From CAYTSW01 sp964440605 (GTDB taxonomy: Bacteria > Planctomycetota > Phycisphaerae > Phycisphaerales > UBA1924): a DNA stretch of 64,000 nucleotides. A program made the translations under genes and the position numbers. The notes under the pieces are model-generated. The model was not told the origin of the DNA and did not search any database. It was given only the letters and a program-made list of their open reading frames with translations. This document shows, piece by piece, positions 1 through 8,632 of the stretch (its first letter is position 1; each line of letters opens with the position of its first letter). The stretch spans positions 7,919 through 71,918 of the forward strand of contig CAYTSW010000003.1 of the NCBI GenBank assembly GCA_964440605.1. Reading direction: 5' to 3'.

Positions 1-837
1 GAGCTCCTGCGCGAGCGGCTGGAACTCGTGTGCGCGTTCAAGGCGGGCGGGAACACCATCGTCAACGCCCCGCCCGAAGCGCTGAACGCCGCGGAGCTCG
101 CGCAGCGTCTCGGTGAGGTGGCGGGTCGACTCGGGCCTCAGCTCGACGACACGACGTACCTCCTGCACGACATGCTCCGGCGCGGCGAGCACGTGCTCTT
201 CGAGGGGGCCAACGCGACGCTGCTGGACGTCGATCATGGCACGTTCCCCTTCGTGACCTCGTCGTCGACGACGGCGCTGGGCATCCCCGCGGGCACGGGC
301 GTGCCGGGGTCGGCGATCAACGCGGTGATCGGCGTGGTCAAGGCGTACGGGACACGCGTGGGCGCCGGTCCCTTCCCGACGGAGCTGCACGACGACACCG
401 GCGCGCGGATCCGCGAGCGGGGCAACGAGTTCGGCACGACCACCGGCCGCCCGCGACGCTGCGGCTGGCTCGACCTCGTCGCGGTGCGCTACGCCGCCAT
501 GGTCAACGGCGTCCACGCGCTGGCGATCATGCTGCTCGACGTGCTCGCGGGGTTTGACGAGCTCAAGGTGTGCACGGCCTACGAGCTGGGCGGCGTACGC
601 ACCGACCGCTTCCCGCCCGACGCCGCGGATCTGTCCCGGGCCAAGCCGGTCTACGAGACGCTCGAAGGGTTCGCCGAAGAAGTCAGCGGTGCGCGCACGA
701 TGGACGACCTGCCGACGCCCGCGCGGGGGTATCTGGAGTTCATCGAGGCGTACGTCGGCGTGCCGATCCGGCTGGTGTCGGTGGGCGCCGATCGCGAGCA
801 GACGGTGGACGGGCTCGGGGAGCTGTTGCCGGGGTAA
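1..837 (+). CDS. purA: Adenylosuccinate synthetase, 3' part (cut by window edge)
   Basis: C-terminal 278 residues of PurA, in frame from the first base. The N-terminal GTP-binding part is missing because the window starts here. It matches the C-terminal part of the complete purA at 43976-45400 on the minus strand. PurA joins aspartate to IMP using GTP, the first committed step from IMP to AMP. This is the reflected end of the palindrome and probably not an independent gene. Confidence 0.9.
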   Translation, partial: ELLRERLELVCAFKAGGNTIVNAPPEALNAAELAQRLGEVAGRLGPQLDDTTYLLHDMLRRGEHVLFEGANATLLDVDHGTFPFVTSSSTTALGIPAGTGVPGSAINAVIGVVKAYGTRVGAGPFPTELHDDTGARIRERGNEFGTTTGRPRRCGWLDLVAVRYAAMVNGVHALAIMLLDVLAGFDELKVCTAYELGGVRTDRFPPDAADLSRAKPVYETLEGFAEEVSGARTMDDLPTPARGYLEFIEAYVGVPIRLVSVGADREQTVDGLGELLPG

Positions 838-850
838 GGGCGCGATCATC

Positions 851-969
851 GTGCCACGGGTTGCTTGCAACCCGTGCTCCCCCGCGTGGCGCGGAGCGAG
901 TGGTCCCGGCTGGTCGTAAAGCGGACGCTTGGGCGCGCGGGTTGCCGCTGCGCGGTCAACCCGTGGCAC
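851..969. repeat. Paired-hairpin CAC...GTG intergenic repeat
   Basis: Opens with GTGCCACGGGTTGC and closes with CAACCCGTGGCAC. The left unit (855-876) is a perfect 10-bp stem with a TT loop. The outer ends are also complementary to each other, so the whole 119 bp can fold as a cruciform. It sits between the convergent ends of purA and the META lipoprotein gene. It belongs to the same family as 10997-11071 and 47724-47804. Mirror copy at 43844-43962. Confidence 0.7.
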
Positions 970-981
970 GTCGCTTTCGGT

Positions 982-1446
982 TCAGGGATTGTTGATCGCG
1001 GGTGGTTCGTGCAACTCGAAGACGAGGCGGTCGGTGTCGCCTCGGGTGAGGGTGAGTTTGTTGGCGGTGAGGCGGTAGCCATCGACGCGTTGGAGGGTTT
1101 GGATGTAGCGGTCTTCGAACTGCCTGAGTTCGGGGGGGCCGGCCATGCGGGTGGTGCCGACGCCGCCGAGGCGGAAGCGGCCTTCGGTGAGGGCGGCGTT
1201 CTCGAGCGACGACGCGTAGCGGTTGACGCCGGCGAAGCCGCTGACGCGTCCGTCGGGGTCGATGGTGAGCGAGACGGGCTCGCGCGGGTCAGCGTTGGTG
1301 ATGGGCTGCCCGTCGATGGAGACGAGCTCCCAGTGGCCGGCGAGGCCGGTCTCCGGGGTGTACTCGGGCGAGCGATGGCGTTGGCAGGCGGTGAGGGTGA
1401 TGAGGAGGGCGCAGGCGAGGAAGAGTCGGGCGGCGGCGGTGGTCAA
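982..1446 (-). CDS. META/HslJ-like lipoprotein
   Basis: 154 residues. The N terminus is a lipoprotein signal (hydrophobic stretch, then LTAC), so Cys21 is probably lipidated and the protein membrane-anchored. The remainder resembles the META domain of HslJ-type envelope proteins: GHWELVSIDG, a central SGFAGVNRY segment, and EDRYIQTLQRVDGYRLTANKLTL near the end describe a small beta-rich fold. Start is TTG, overlapping the stop of the upstream TPR gene as TTGA, which indicates translational coupling. No enzymatic activity is implied. The META assignment rests on these motifs and is good but not certain. Confidence 0.7.
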   Translation of the reverse strand: MTTAAARLFLACALLITLTACQRHRSPEYTPETGLAGHWELVSIDGQPITNADPREPVSLTIDPDGRVSGFAGVNRYASSLENAALTEGRFRLGGVGTTRMAGPPELRQFEDRYIQTLQRVDGYRLTANKLTLTRGDTDRLVFELHEPPAINNP

Positions 1447-3605
1447 CGGATGGCTCCCAGCTTGGCGAGGTCGTCCTTGGCGCGCTGCAGTCGCGTGGAG
1501 ACGTGCTTGTGCGCGCCGGGGTGCTTGTCGGGCTTGAAGACTTCCAGCGCGCTCTCGTAGTAGGCGACGGCTTCGGTCAGGTGGTCCTCACGGTCGCCGG
1601 GCAGCTTGCTCCAGGCCAGGCCGAGGTTGGCCTGGGTGCGGGCCCAGTCGACGGGCATCTGCTCGCGGGTGCGCACGGTCAGGGCGGCTTCGAAGGCCTC
1701 GATGGCTTCGCGGACGTTCGTGCCGCGACCGGTGATGGGCAGGTGAAGGAGCGCCGAGCCGAGGTTGTTCTGCGTCGCGGCCCACTCGGCAGGGTGAGAG
1801 CCTCGGGTCCGCACCTGGAGGGCCGATCGGTAGCAGGCGATGGCCCGGCGCATGTTCCTTTCCCGCCCGTCGTCCTCGGCGGGGAGCAGGGCCCAGGCGT
1901 TGCCCAAGTTGCTCTGCGTGGCGCCCCACTCGCCCCGGCGATCGAGCTCGGACCAAACTTCGAGGGCGGACTGGTGACACGCGATGCCGCGCTCGACGTT
2001 CTGCTTGTGGTCGCCTCCCGGGAACTGGATCCACGCGTTGCCCAGGTTGTTCTGGAGCCGGGCCCAGTGGACGGCGTGGGCGTCGCGGGTGCGGATTTCG
2101 AGGGCGGCGGTGAAGCAGCGGATGGCCTGCTCGAGGGTGCGCATGCGGTCGGCTGTTGGCAGGCGTTCCCACGCGTGGCCCATCATGTTCTGCACGTTGG
2201 CCCAGCGTTCGGGGTGCTTGTCGCGTGTCCAGACGCGGGCGGTCTCGCGCAGGGACGCGATAGCGCGTTCGACGTTGGTGAAGCGGTCGCCCGTGGGCAT
2301 CTCGATCCACGCCTGGGCGAGGTGGAGGCGCGACTCGGCCCACCAGTCGGCCTGCTGCGCCTGGTCGAAGATGTTGCCGGCCTGCTCGAAGCAGCGCACG
2401 GCTTCGTGCATGGCGTGGCTGCGGTCGGAGCCCCCGGTGAGCATCCACGACATGCCCAGCACGACGAGCGCCTTGCCGCGATCGGCGGAGCCGGCGGGTT
2501 GCTCGGAGACGGTGGTGTTGAGCAGGTCGAAGGCCTCGCGGAGGTTGTCGTCGCGGACGCCGCGCTCGCGGCGGAGGAGGGTCATGGCGACGTTCTGGCG
2601 CGTGCGTGGGTCGTCGCGGGTGGCGCGGGCGGTGCGGTAGTGGATCAGCGCCTCTTCGAAGCGGTGCTCGAAGTAGAAGCGGTCGCCCGTGATGGTCTCG
2701 CGTTCGAGCTTGTCGAGCTCGCGCAGGCAGGGCATGAGGCCTTCGGCGCGGACGAAGTCGCGTAAGGCAATGGCGGCGACGAGCCGGTCGAAGGGCGTTT
2801 CGCTCGTGCGCAGGCGCTTGGCGGCTGTGAGGACGTCTTCGGTGATGGCGGCGAGCATCGCGTCGCCCGGGCGCTTGTCGGCCAGCGCGCGGCGGACGAG
2901 GCCGAGATCGCCGGAGGCCGGGGCCTCGGCGCCCGGGGGCGCCATCACGGCCGCGTCGGACGCGGCGCGGGCGGGCTCGTCGCCCGCGGGCGGATCCTTC
3001 GCGGGAGCGCGCGTCTCGGAGCCGGCGGGCGGCTTCGGCGCGTCGGTCGTGGTCGATTGTCCACGGGCCCGCGTCGCGTCGGCGAAGGCGTCGGAAGCGG
3101 CGTCCTTGAGCAGCGGGACTTCGTCTTCGCCGTCGGCGCCGGAGAGCGGGCCGTCGAGCCACGCTTCGTAGTCGGCGAGTTGCTGGAGCAGGCCGTCGCC
3201 TCGTTCGGTGGCCCAGCGGACGAGATGGATGCGGAGCCACTGGTGTCGGCTGAGGGTGCCGTCGATGGCCATGGCCGAGACGGACATTGCCTGGCTCCAG
3301 GCGTGGGCCTTCTCGGTGGAAATCAGCGCGTGTCGGCGTCGTCCGGCGGCGAGGGCCTCGAGGGTGCGCCGCATGGTGCCGTAGCGCAGCACGAGCCGGG
3401 CGAGGAAGTTGCCCACGCGTTCGACGGTCTGGCGATCGGCGTGGCTCGCGACCGCGACCGTTTCAGCCACCAGCCCGACGAGCTCGGGCAGGATGGCCAG
3501 TCCGCCGGCGGGAACATCGGTCCTGCCCAAAGCGGTGCGGACCGCCCCGGAGCTGATGCTCCCCGTCGTCGCCACGAGGCGGGCGATCTGACGCGCTGAT
3601 GCCAT
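1443..3605 (-). CDS. Tetratricopeptide-repeat protein
   Basis: 720 residues with no signal peptide. The N-terminal ~170 residues are helical and unassigned, followed by an Ala/Pro-rich linker (about 180-235). The C-terminal half holds long TPR-like repeats of the type WA..QNNLGNAW..P..D...N..RAI.C...AL.VRTR, about 50 residues each, as found next to CHAT domains in other bacteria. No CHAT or other effector domain is present here, so a scaffold role is inferred. The start follows a TAGACT hexamer by 6 nt with no Shine-Dalgarno, suggesting a leaderless message. Its stop overlaps the downstream lipoprotein start. Confidence 0.85.
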   Translation of the reverse strand: MASARQIARLVATTGSISSGAVRTALGRTDVPAGGLAILPELVGLVAETVAVASHADRQTVERVGNFLARLVLRYGTMRRTLEALAAGRRRHALISTEKAHAWSQAMSVSAMAIDGTLSRHQWLRIHLVRWATERGDGLLQQLADYEAWLDGPLSGADGEDEVPLLKDAASDAFADATRARGQSTTTDAPKPPAGSETRAPAKDPPAGDEPARAASDAAVMAPPGAEAPASGDLGLVRRALADKRPGDAMLAAITEDVLTAAKRLRTSETPFDRLVAAIALRDFVRAEGLMPCLRELDKLERETITGDRFYFEHRFEEALIHYRTARATRDDPRTRQNVAMTLLRRERGVRDDNLREAFDLLNTTVSEQPAGSADRGKALVVLGMSWMLTGGSDRSHAMHEAVRCFEQAGNIFDQAQQADWWAESRLHLAQAWIEMPTGDRFTNVERAIASLRETARVWTRDKHPERWANVQNMMGHAWERLPTADRMRTLEQAIRCFTAALEIRTRDAHAVHWARLQNNLGNAWIQFPGGDHKQNVERGIACHQSALEVWSELDRRGEWGATQSNLGNAWALLPAEDDGRERNMRRAIACYRSALQVRTRGSHPAEWAATQNNLGSALLHLPITGRGTNVREAIEAFEAALTVRTREQMPVDWARTQANLGLAWSKLPGDREDHLTEAVAYYESALEVFKPDKHPGAHKHVSTRLQRAKDDLAKLGAIR

Positions 3606-3611
3606 CGGGCC

Positions 3612-3640
3612 AGTCTACCGCGCTTCGCGCTCAGGCCCAA
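3612..3640 (-). promoter_or_regulatory. Candidate leaderless promoter of the TPR gene
   Basis: Read on the minus strand, TTGGGC, a 17-bp spacer and TAGACT, then 6 nt to the ATG at 3605. The spacing places the transcription start at or next to the start codon. Mirror copy at 41173-41201. Confidence 0.5.
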
Positions 3641-3676
3641 TGGGCTTGTTGATGAGCCCCGGCGGGCGACGAAACA

Positions 3677-3704
3677 GGTCGGCCCGCCTGCGGGCGGGCC
3701 GACC
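3677..3704 (-). terminator. Intrinsic terminator after the PEP-CTERM gene
   Basis: Perfect 12-bp stem (GGTCGGCCCGCC and its complement) with a 4-base loop, followed on the minus strand by TGTTTC. It lies 30 bases past the stop at 3734 and separates that gene from the TPR gene. Mirror copy at 41109-41136. Confidence 0.65.
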
Positions 3705-3733
3705 CGGGGTGATCCGCTCAGATGAAGATGTCA

Positions 3734-4396
3734 TCAGCGGCGGCGGCGGAGACCAAGCAGGCCCGCACCGGCGAGAACCGCGGCGGCGCCGGGGGCCGGC
3801 ACGCCGTACGACACCGCGTCGATGCCGAAGCTGTCGCCGGCGGTGGCGCGGATGGTGACTTCGGTGAAGGTCGCGGCGTTGATGAGCCCGACGGATTGGA
3901 GGTCGGAGCCGGGGTTGGCGTCATCGAAGATGGTGAGAGAGTCGCCCGCATCGGTGGTGAGGATCGCGCGGGGGCTGAGCGCTTGGTCGAGGCCCAGCAG
4001 GTCGGTCAGGTCGAGGAAGAAGGCGGCGATGGGGCTGTTGAAGGTGAAGGTGACGACGACGTCATTGTTCTGGCCGGAGTTGAACAACGAGCCGACGTTG
4101 ATGTGCTGATCGCCGTCGGTCGCGAAGGTGCCGCCCGGCCCGGTCGCGCCGAGCACGGAGAGGGGCGTGATGAAGGTAAACCCTTCGTTGACCGCGTCGA
4201 TCTGAAAGTCGTCGACCGCGACGGTGTCGCGCTGGGCCGAGCTGGGATCGAGTGGGAGGCCTTCGAAGGACTCGAAGCTGAGGGGGATGTTCGCGCCCGC
4301 GGCGGCGGCCTCGAACGCCATGCGATCGTCGAACGTCTGACCCGTGGCGGCGCCGCACACGGCGAGCACACCGATACCGGAGATAATCTTGTACAT
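3734..4396 (-). CDS. Secreted PEP-CTERM-type protein
   Basis: 220 residues. The start at 4396 is chosen over an upstream ATG because GGAAGGA lies at the right distance and the protein then begins with a signal peptide (MYKIISGIGVLAVCGAATGQ). The body is a beta-rich extracellular domain with no assignable enzyme motif. The C terminus has VPAPG, a short hydrophobic helix and RRRR, the tripartite sorting signal recognised by exosortase-type enzymes, so it is probably exported and processed at the cell surface. It has its own promoter region and a strong terminator, so it is monocistronic. Confidence 0.75.
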   Translation of the reverse strand: MYKIISGIGVLAVCGAATGQTFDDRMAFEAAAAGANIPLSFESFEGLPLDPSSAQRDTVAVDDFQIDAVNEGFTFITPLSVLGATGPGGTFATDGDQHINVGSLFNSGQNNDVVVTFTFNSPIAAFFLDLTDLLGLDQALSPRAILTTDAGDSLTIFDDANPGSDLQSVGLINAATFTEVTIRATAGDSFGIDAVSYGVPAPGAAAVLAGAGLLGLRRRR

Positions 4397-4808
4397 CTCA
4401 CAATCCTTCCGTTTGTCGTGTCTGACAGGAGTCTCGCCGGCCGTTGTGCACAGGAGGCCGGTACCGAATATACGGTGCCACCAATCGGTTGGATCCGCAA
4501 ATATGCCTTCCCCAATCGGAATCAAGCGTAATCGTTTTCAATGATGCTGCTCGATAACGCAAGGGTTCGCAACGCGGGGAACGGCGAGGTTGGTGTACGT
4601 GGCGGCGCGGCTATTGGAGCCGCGGCAGTCGTGCGTTGTTCTTTGCGTGGCGGGGTATCGCGATCGGTCCGTGAACTGTGCGTTCATCGGAGAAATCTGC
4701 ATTGGTGCTGAGCAGATACGCGGCTAGTCTGCGCTTGGCCGTTGCCCATCGCTGCGCGGCGACGCTGAACCAAAGACCTACACCCATTTCGGAACGGAGC
4801 GCGGACTG
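4397..4808. other. Divergent intergenic region with two promoters
   Basis: This 412-bp stretch separates the PEP-CTERM gene (minus) from the FG-GAP gene (plus) and is the most AT-rich part of the arm. No supportable ORF is seen. The minus-strand leader has a TATATT (mirror 40341-40346) about 70 nt before the start. The plus-strand promoter is annotated separately. Mirror copy at 40005-40416. Confidence 0.6.
4702..4730 (+). promoter_or_regulatory. Candidate promoter of the FG-GAP gene
   Basis: TTGGTG, exactly 17 bp, TAGTCT. Predicted leader is about 70 nt, with GGAACGGAG as ribosome-binding site before the ATG at 4809. Mirror copy at 40083-40111. Confidence 0.5.
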
Positions 4809-6371
4809 ATGGTGACCGAGACGAAGACGACCCCGGCGCGGACGGGCGGGCGGTGTGCTCCCGCGGCGATCGGATGGATGGTCGCGATGGCAGGCGTGCT
4901 GATCGCGGGCGGCGTGGCTCACGCCGGGTCGTGCGACCCGCAGGACCTCTTCGGTCCCGATGTGCTCTATGACACGGGCAACGGACCCTTCTCCCTAGCG
5001 ATCGGCGACCTGGACGGCGACGGCGATGAGGACCTGGCGGTCGCGAACGCCAACAGCGACAACGTCAGCGTGCTGCTGAACAACGGCGACGGCACCTTCG
5101 CGTCCGACGTGCTCTACGGCGCGGGCGACGCGCCCGTGTCCGTGGTGATCGGCGACCTGAACGGCGATGGCGATGCCGATCTGGCCGTCGCGAACCAGAT
5201 CACCGACAACGTCAGCGTGCTGCTGAACAATGGCGACGGCACCTTCGCGTCCGACGTGCTCTACGGCGCGGGCGACGCGCCGCGGTCCATCGCCATCGGT
5301 GACCTCGACGGCGATGGCGACGCCGACCTCGCCGTGGCCAACTTCAACAGCAACAACGTCAGCGTGCTGCTCAACAACGGCAACGGCACGTTCGCGTCGG
5401 ATGTGCTCTACGGCGCGGGCAACGCGCCGTCCGCCGTGGCCATCGAAGATCTGGACGGCGACGGCGACGCCGACCTGGTGGTGGCGAATAGCGGCCTGTT
5501 CGGTGGGGGCGACAACGTCAGCGTGCTGCTGAACAACGGGAATGGGACCTTCGCAAGCGACGTGCTCTACGGCGCGGGCAACGGGCCTTTCTCCGTCGCG
5601 ATCGGCGATCTCGATGGCGATGGCGACGCCGACCTCGCCGTTGCGAACAGCCTCGGCGGCAATGTCAGCGTGTTGCTGAACAACGGGAACGGGACCTTTG
5701 CCGTCGACGTGCTCTACGGCGCGAGGTTCGGGGCCATCTCGGTGGCGATCGGAGACCTGGACGACGACGGTGACGCCGACCTGGCGGTGGCGAACTCTGA
5801 CTTCGACGACATCAGCGTGTTGCCGAACAACGGCAACGGCACTTTCGCAGCCGATGTGCTCTACGGCGTCGGCACCGACCCCTTCTCTGTAGCGGTCGGC
5901 GACCTCAACGGCGACGGCCGGGCCGACCTTGCCGCGGCGAACCAAGACAGCGACAACGTCAGCGTGTTGCTGAACCAGTGTCCCATCGCACCCGTCATCA
6001 CGGGCCAACCGGAGCGTGTGGTCCTCCTGCCGATTGGCGGCGGAACCACCGAGCTCACCGTCACCGTGTTCGGTAGCCCGCCGCTGACGTACCAGTGGTC
6101 GAAGGACGGTGTGCCGCTGACCGACGGCGGCAGCATCTCGGGCGCGCAGTCGCCAACGCTGAGCGTCAACGCGATGCCGCAGGACGTGGGCGTCTACGAG
6201 GTGCTCGTGACCAACGCGGGCGGCAGCGCGACAAGCGATCCTGCGGTGATCGCCATACGCCCGCCACTGCCTTCGACGTGCTCGGCCGACTTCAACAGCG
6301 ACGGCCAGGTCGACGGCGCCGACTTCGGCGCGTTCGGCGCTCAGTTCGGGCGGACGGACTGTCTCGACTGA
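4809..6371 (+). CDS. Secreted FG-GAP/VCBS repeat protein with Ig-like and dockerin-like ends
   Basis: 520 residues. A signal peptide ends near AHAGS (about residue 40). About seven repeats of roughly 48 residues follow, each with IGDLDGDGDADLAVAN and VSVLLNNGNGTF, the calcium-binding DxDGDGxxD motif of integrin-like FG-GAP/VCBS beta-propellers. Residues ~400-485 form an Ig-like domain (TYQWSKDGVPL...GVYEVLVTNAGG). The end (CSADFNSDGQVDGADF...FG..DC) is the dockerin-like segment common on planctomycete secreted proteins. The likely role is a cell-surface adhesion or binding protein. It converges on the receiver-XRE gene with a 20-bp gap. Confidence 0.85.
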   Translation: MVTETKTTPARTGGRCAPAAIGWMVAMAGVLIAGGVAHAGSCDPQDLFGPDVLYDTGNGPFSLAIGDLDGDGDEDLAVANANSDNVSVLLNNGDGTFASDVLYGAGDAPVSVVIGDLNGDGDADLAVANQITDNVSVLLNNGDGTFASDVLYGAGDAPRSIAIGDLDGDGDADLAVANFNSNNVSVLLNNGNGTFASDVLYGAGNAPSAVAIEDLDGDGDADLVVANSGLFGGGDNVSVLLNNGNGTFASDVLYGAGNGPFSVAIGDLDGDGDADLAVANSLGGNVSVLLNNGNGTFAVDVLYGARFGAISVAIGDLDDDGDADLAVANSDFDDISVLPNNGNGTFAADVLYGVGTDPFSVAVGDLNGDGRADLAAANQDSDNVSVLLNQCPIAPVITGQPERVVLLPIGGGTTELTVTVFGSPPLTYQWSKDGVPLTDGGSISGAQSPTLSVNAMPQDVGVYEVLVTNAGGSATSDPAVIAIRPPLPSTCSADFNSDGQVDGADFGAFGAQFGRTDCLD

Positions 6372-6391
6372 TCGAGGCTGCGCAGCGCAAC

Positions 6392-7015
6392 TCAGAAGCC
6401 CGCGGCGGTGAGCCAGGCGCTGGGCTTGGCGTCGAGCGCCGCCGCGACGCTCAGGAGGCTTTCGAGGCTGGGCAGGTGCGCCCCGCGCTCGATGCTCGAG
6501 AGTTGGCTGACGCTGACACGCGAGGCCTCGCTGAGTTCCTTGAGCGTCCAGCCGCGCTCGGTGCGGGCGAGGCGGATGCGTCGGCCGAGGGTCTGGCGGA
6601 GGCGGTCCTGGGGACGTTCGCCCAGGCCGAAGGTCTCGACGGCTTGGCGCAGGGTGGCGCGCAACTCGTCAACGCTGAAGGGCTTGGAGAGGTAGTCGAA
6701 GACGTCCTGCTTGAAGGTGTTGCGCATCGTCTCGAGCGACGGGTAGCCGGTGACGACGACGACGCAGAGGTTCTCCCAGCGGGTGCGGATCTCGTCGAGC
6801 ACCTGGGCGCCGTCGTGCCGACCCATCTTCATGTCGAGCAGCACGACGTCGGGCAGGCGGGTTTCGTTGGCCTCGTAGAGCTCGTCCGGCGTCGCGACGA
6901 CGCGGATCTCGTGTCCCTCGGCGGCGAGCACGCCCTCGATGTACTGGCGGAAGTCGGCATCGTCGTCGAGGGCGACGATCGACAGCGACGGAATGGCATC
7001 CACCACCTGGTTCAC
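6392..7015 (-). CDS. Response regulator: receiver domain plus XRE-type HTH
   Basis: 207 residues from a GTG start. Residues ~10-125 form a CheY-like receiver with the acidic DDD pair, phospho-acceptor Asp61 (VVLLDMKMG) and Lys111 (LSKPF). Residues ~140-205 form a Cro/CI-type helix-turn-helix (RIRLARTERGWTLKELSEASRVSVSQLSSIE...). This output domain is unusual for a response regulator, where OmpR, NarL or Fis types dominate. It is the last gene of a three-gene operon. The GTG overlaps the kinase stop as GTGA, so start and coupling are well supported. A kinase-regulator fusion is rejected because it depends on a homopolymer frameshift. Confidence 0.8.
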   Translation of the reverse strand: MNQVVDAIPSLSIVALDDDADFRQYIEGVLAAEGHEIRVVATPDELYEANETRLPDVVLLDMKMGRHDGAQVLDEIRTRWENLCVVVVTGYPSLETMRNTFKQDVFDYLSKPFSVDELRATLRQAVETFGLGERPQDRLRQTLGRRIRLARTERGWTLKELSEASRVSVSQLSSIERGAHLPSLESLLSVAAALDAKPSAWLTAAGF

Positions 7016-8632
7016 GGGGCGTCGGGCTCCTGCTGGCGATCGACGCCGTTCGCGGATGGGTCCGCGTTGGTGCTGGCGTCGGTCTGAGGATGGTAGCCCT
7101 CGGCCTTGTCGCGGTTGCTCGCGTGGGGGGGGTCGGCGGGGGGGCCCCGGGGGGGGGGGGGGGGGGGGGGGGCCCTGGGCGGGGAGGAGGCCTTCGAACT
7201 CGGCGCCGGTGTCGGGCGGGGTGCGGTTGCGGGCGACGACGACGCCGCCGTGCTCGCGAACGATGCCCTCGGCGACCGCGAGGCCGAGCCCCGTGCCGTG
7301 CGAGTCCATGCGGGTGGAGGCGAAGGGCTCGAAGAGACGCGGGAGGACGGCGTGGGCGATGCCGGGGCCTGAGTCGCGGACGGTGAGGCCGGCCCATGAT
7401 TCGCCGTCGCGTTCGACCCACTCGCTGGCGACTTCGAGCGCGCGGCCCACGCCGCTCTCGTCCATGGCGTCCACCGCATTGCGCAAGAGGTTGACGAAGA
7501 GCTGTGTCAGGCGGTCCGCGTCGCCGCGGATGGTCGAGCCGGGCGGGACGGCGTTGGTGAAGTCGACGTCGGCGTGCGAGCGGTCGATGCTCACGAGCGT
7601 CCACGCTTCGTCGATGACGGCGCGGAGGTCGACCTCGTTCATCGCCGGCGGGCGGACGCGGGCGAAGTCGAGCAGGCTCTCGCTCAATCGTTCGAGCCGG
7701 CGGACGACGCGGAGCATCAGCGCCGCCTGCTGCGGGTCGAGCGAGCGCGGGTTCTCGTTGAGGCGTTCGACGCTGCCTTTGAGGACGGCCAGCGGGGTGT
7801 TGAGCTCGTGCGCGATGCCGGCGGACATGATGCCGAGGCTCGCCAGGCGGTCCTGATCCGCGAGGTTGCGCTTGGCGGTTTCGAGCAGGTGGTTCTTGCG
7901 TTTGAGCTCGGCGGCGATGCGCTCGACCTCGTCGAGCGCCGCGTTGAGCTGCGCCTCCTGGTCGCGGAGCTTCACGATTGATCGGTTGCGGCTGCGCATG
8001 ATCTCGGCGAGCTCGTCCGAGCCGATGTCGCGCTCGGGGATCAACTCGGCGTCGCGCAGACCGGCCTGGACGGCTTCGTCGGCGCGCCGGAGGCGCTCGA
8101 TCGGGCCGTATACCTGCTTGGGCAGCACAAAGACCTCGAGCGTCGCGGCGATGAGCGCGTAGACGCTCAGCAGCGCGACGGTCAGCAGCAGATAGAGCTC
8201 GTTGACCGCGGCGCGGGCGCCCGTGCTGCTCACGCGGGCGACGACGAACCGGCCCGCGGAAGCGTCCCAGACGGCGGCGGTCGCGCCGCCTCGCGCGCCG
8301 GTGCGGATGAACGGTTCGCCCGCGGCGTCGCGGACCTGCTGGGCGAGGGCTTCGGGCAGGCCGACGCGCTCGGCATCGCCCTCGTTGAGGATCACGCCGT
8401 CGAGATCGGGTGCGCTGACGCCTGATCGGGCGAACTCCAGCGCGAGCAGGGCTTCGCGGCGTTCGGCCTCGCCGACGAGCTTGCCGACGGCGGGGCGCAG
8501 CGCGATGAGCAGGATCACCGCCAGCGAGAGGGAGAAGAGGGTGTGGAGGAGGACGAGCTTGCGCCGGATGCGCGAGGCGGCCTGCACCTTCATGCGCGAG
8601 CCGGTGCGTTGCAGGGTCTCGGCGACGGTCAT
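7012..8632 (-). CDS. Membrane sensor histidine kinase (reading frame disturbed at a G run)
   Basis: Two membrane helices (about 27-48 and 146-170) flank a periplasmic sensor region. A HAMP-like/coiled-coil linker follows, then HisKA with His275 (GIAHELNTPLA), then a catalytic domain with Asn385 (NLLRNAVDAM), DSGPGI, LFEPFAST and GTGLGLAVAEGI. It phosphorylates the downstream receiver-XRE protein by inference from the operon. Near the 3' end a 24-base homopolymer (7149-7172) shifts the frame. The other frame gives a normal polar tail, with GC at most third codon positions, ending at TGA 7012-7014 that overlaps the regulator GTG. Start ATG overlaps the upstream stop (ATGA). Confidence 0.85.
7149..7172. 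repeat. 24-base G homopolymer
   Basis: An uninterrupted G run embedded in a C/G-rich stretch inside the 3' end of the kinase gene. Removing one base (or adding two) restores the frame that ends at the regulator start. The identical length in the mirror copy (37641-37664) argues that both copies come from one consensus. Confidence 0.95.

Noticed and set aside
4920..5980. Possible CRISPR or other repeat array
   Set aside because: The repeats are in-frame coding units of an FG-GAP propeller with no spacers.
6392..8632. Hybrid kinase-receiver-XRE fusion protein of 746 residues
   Set aside because: The joining linker is out of frame after a homopolymer; the GTGA overlap and G/C third positions support two genes.
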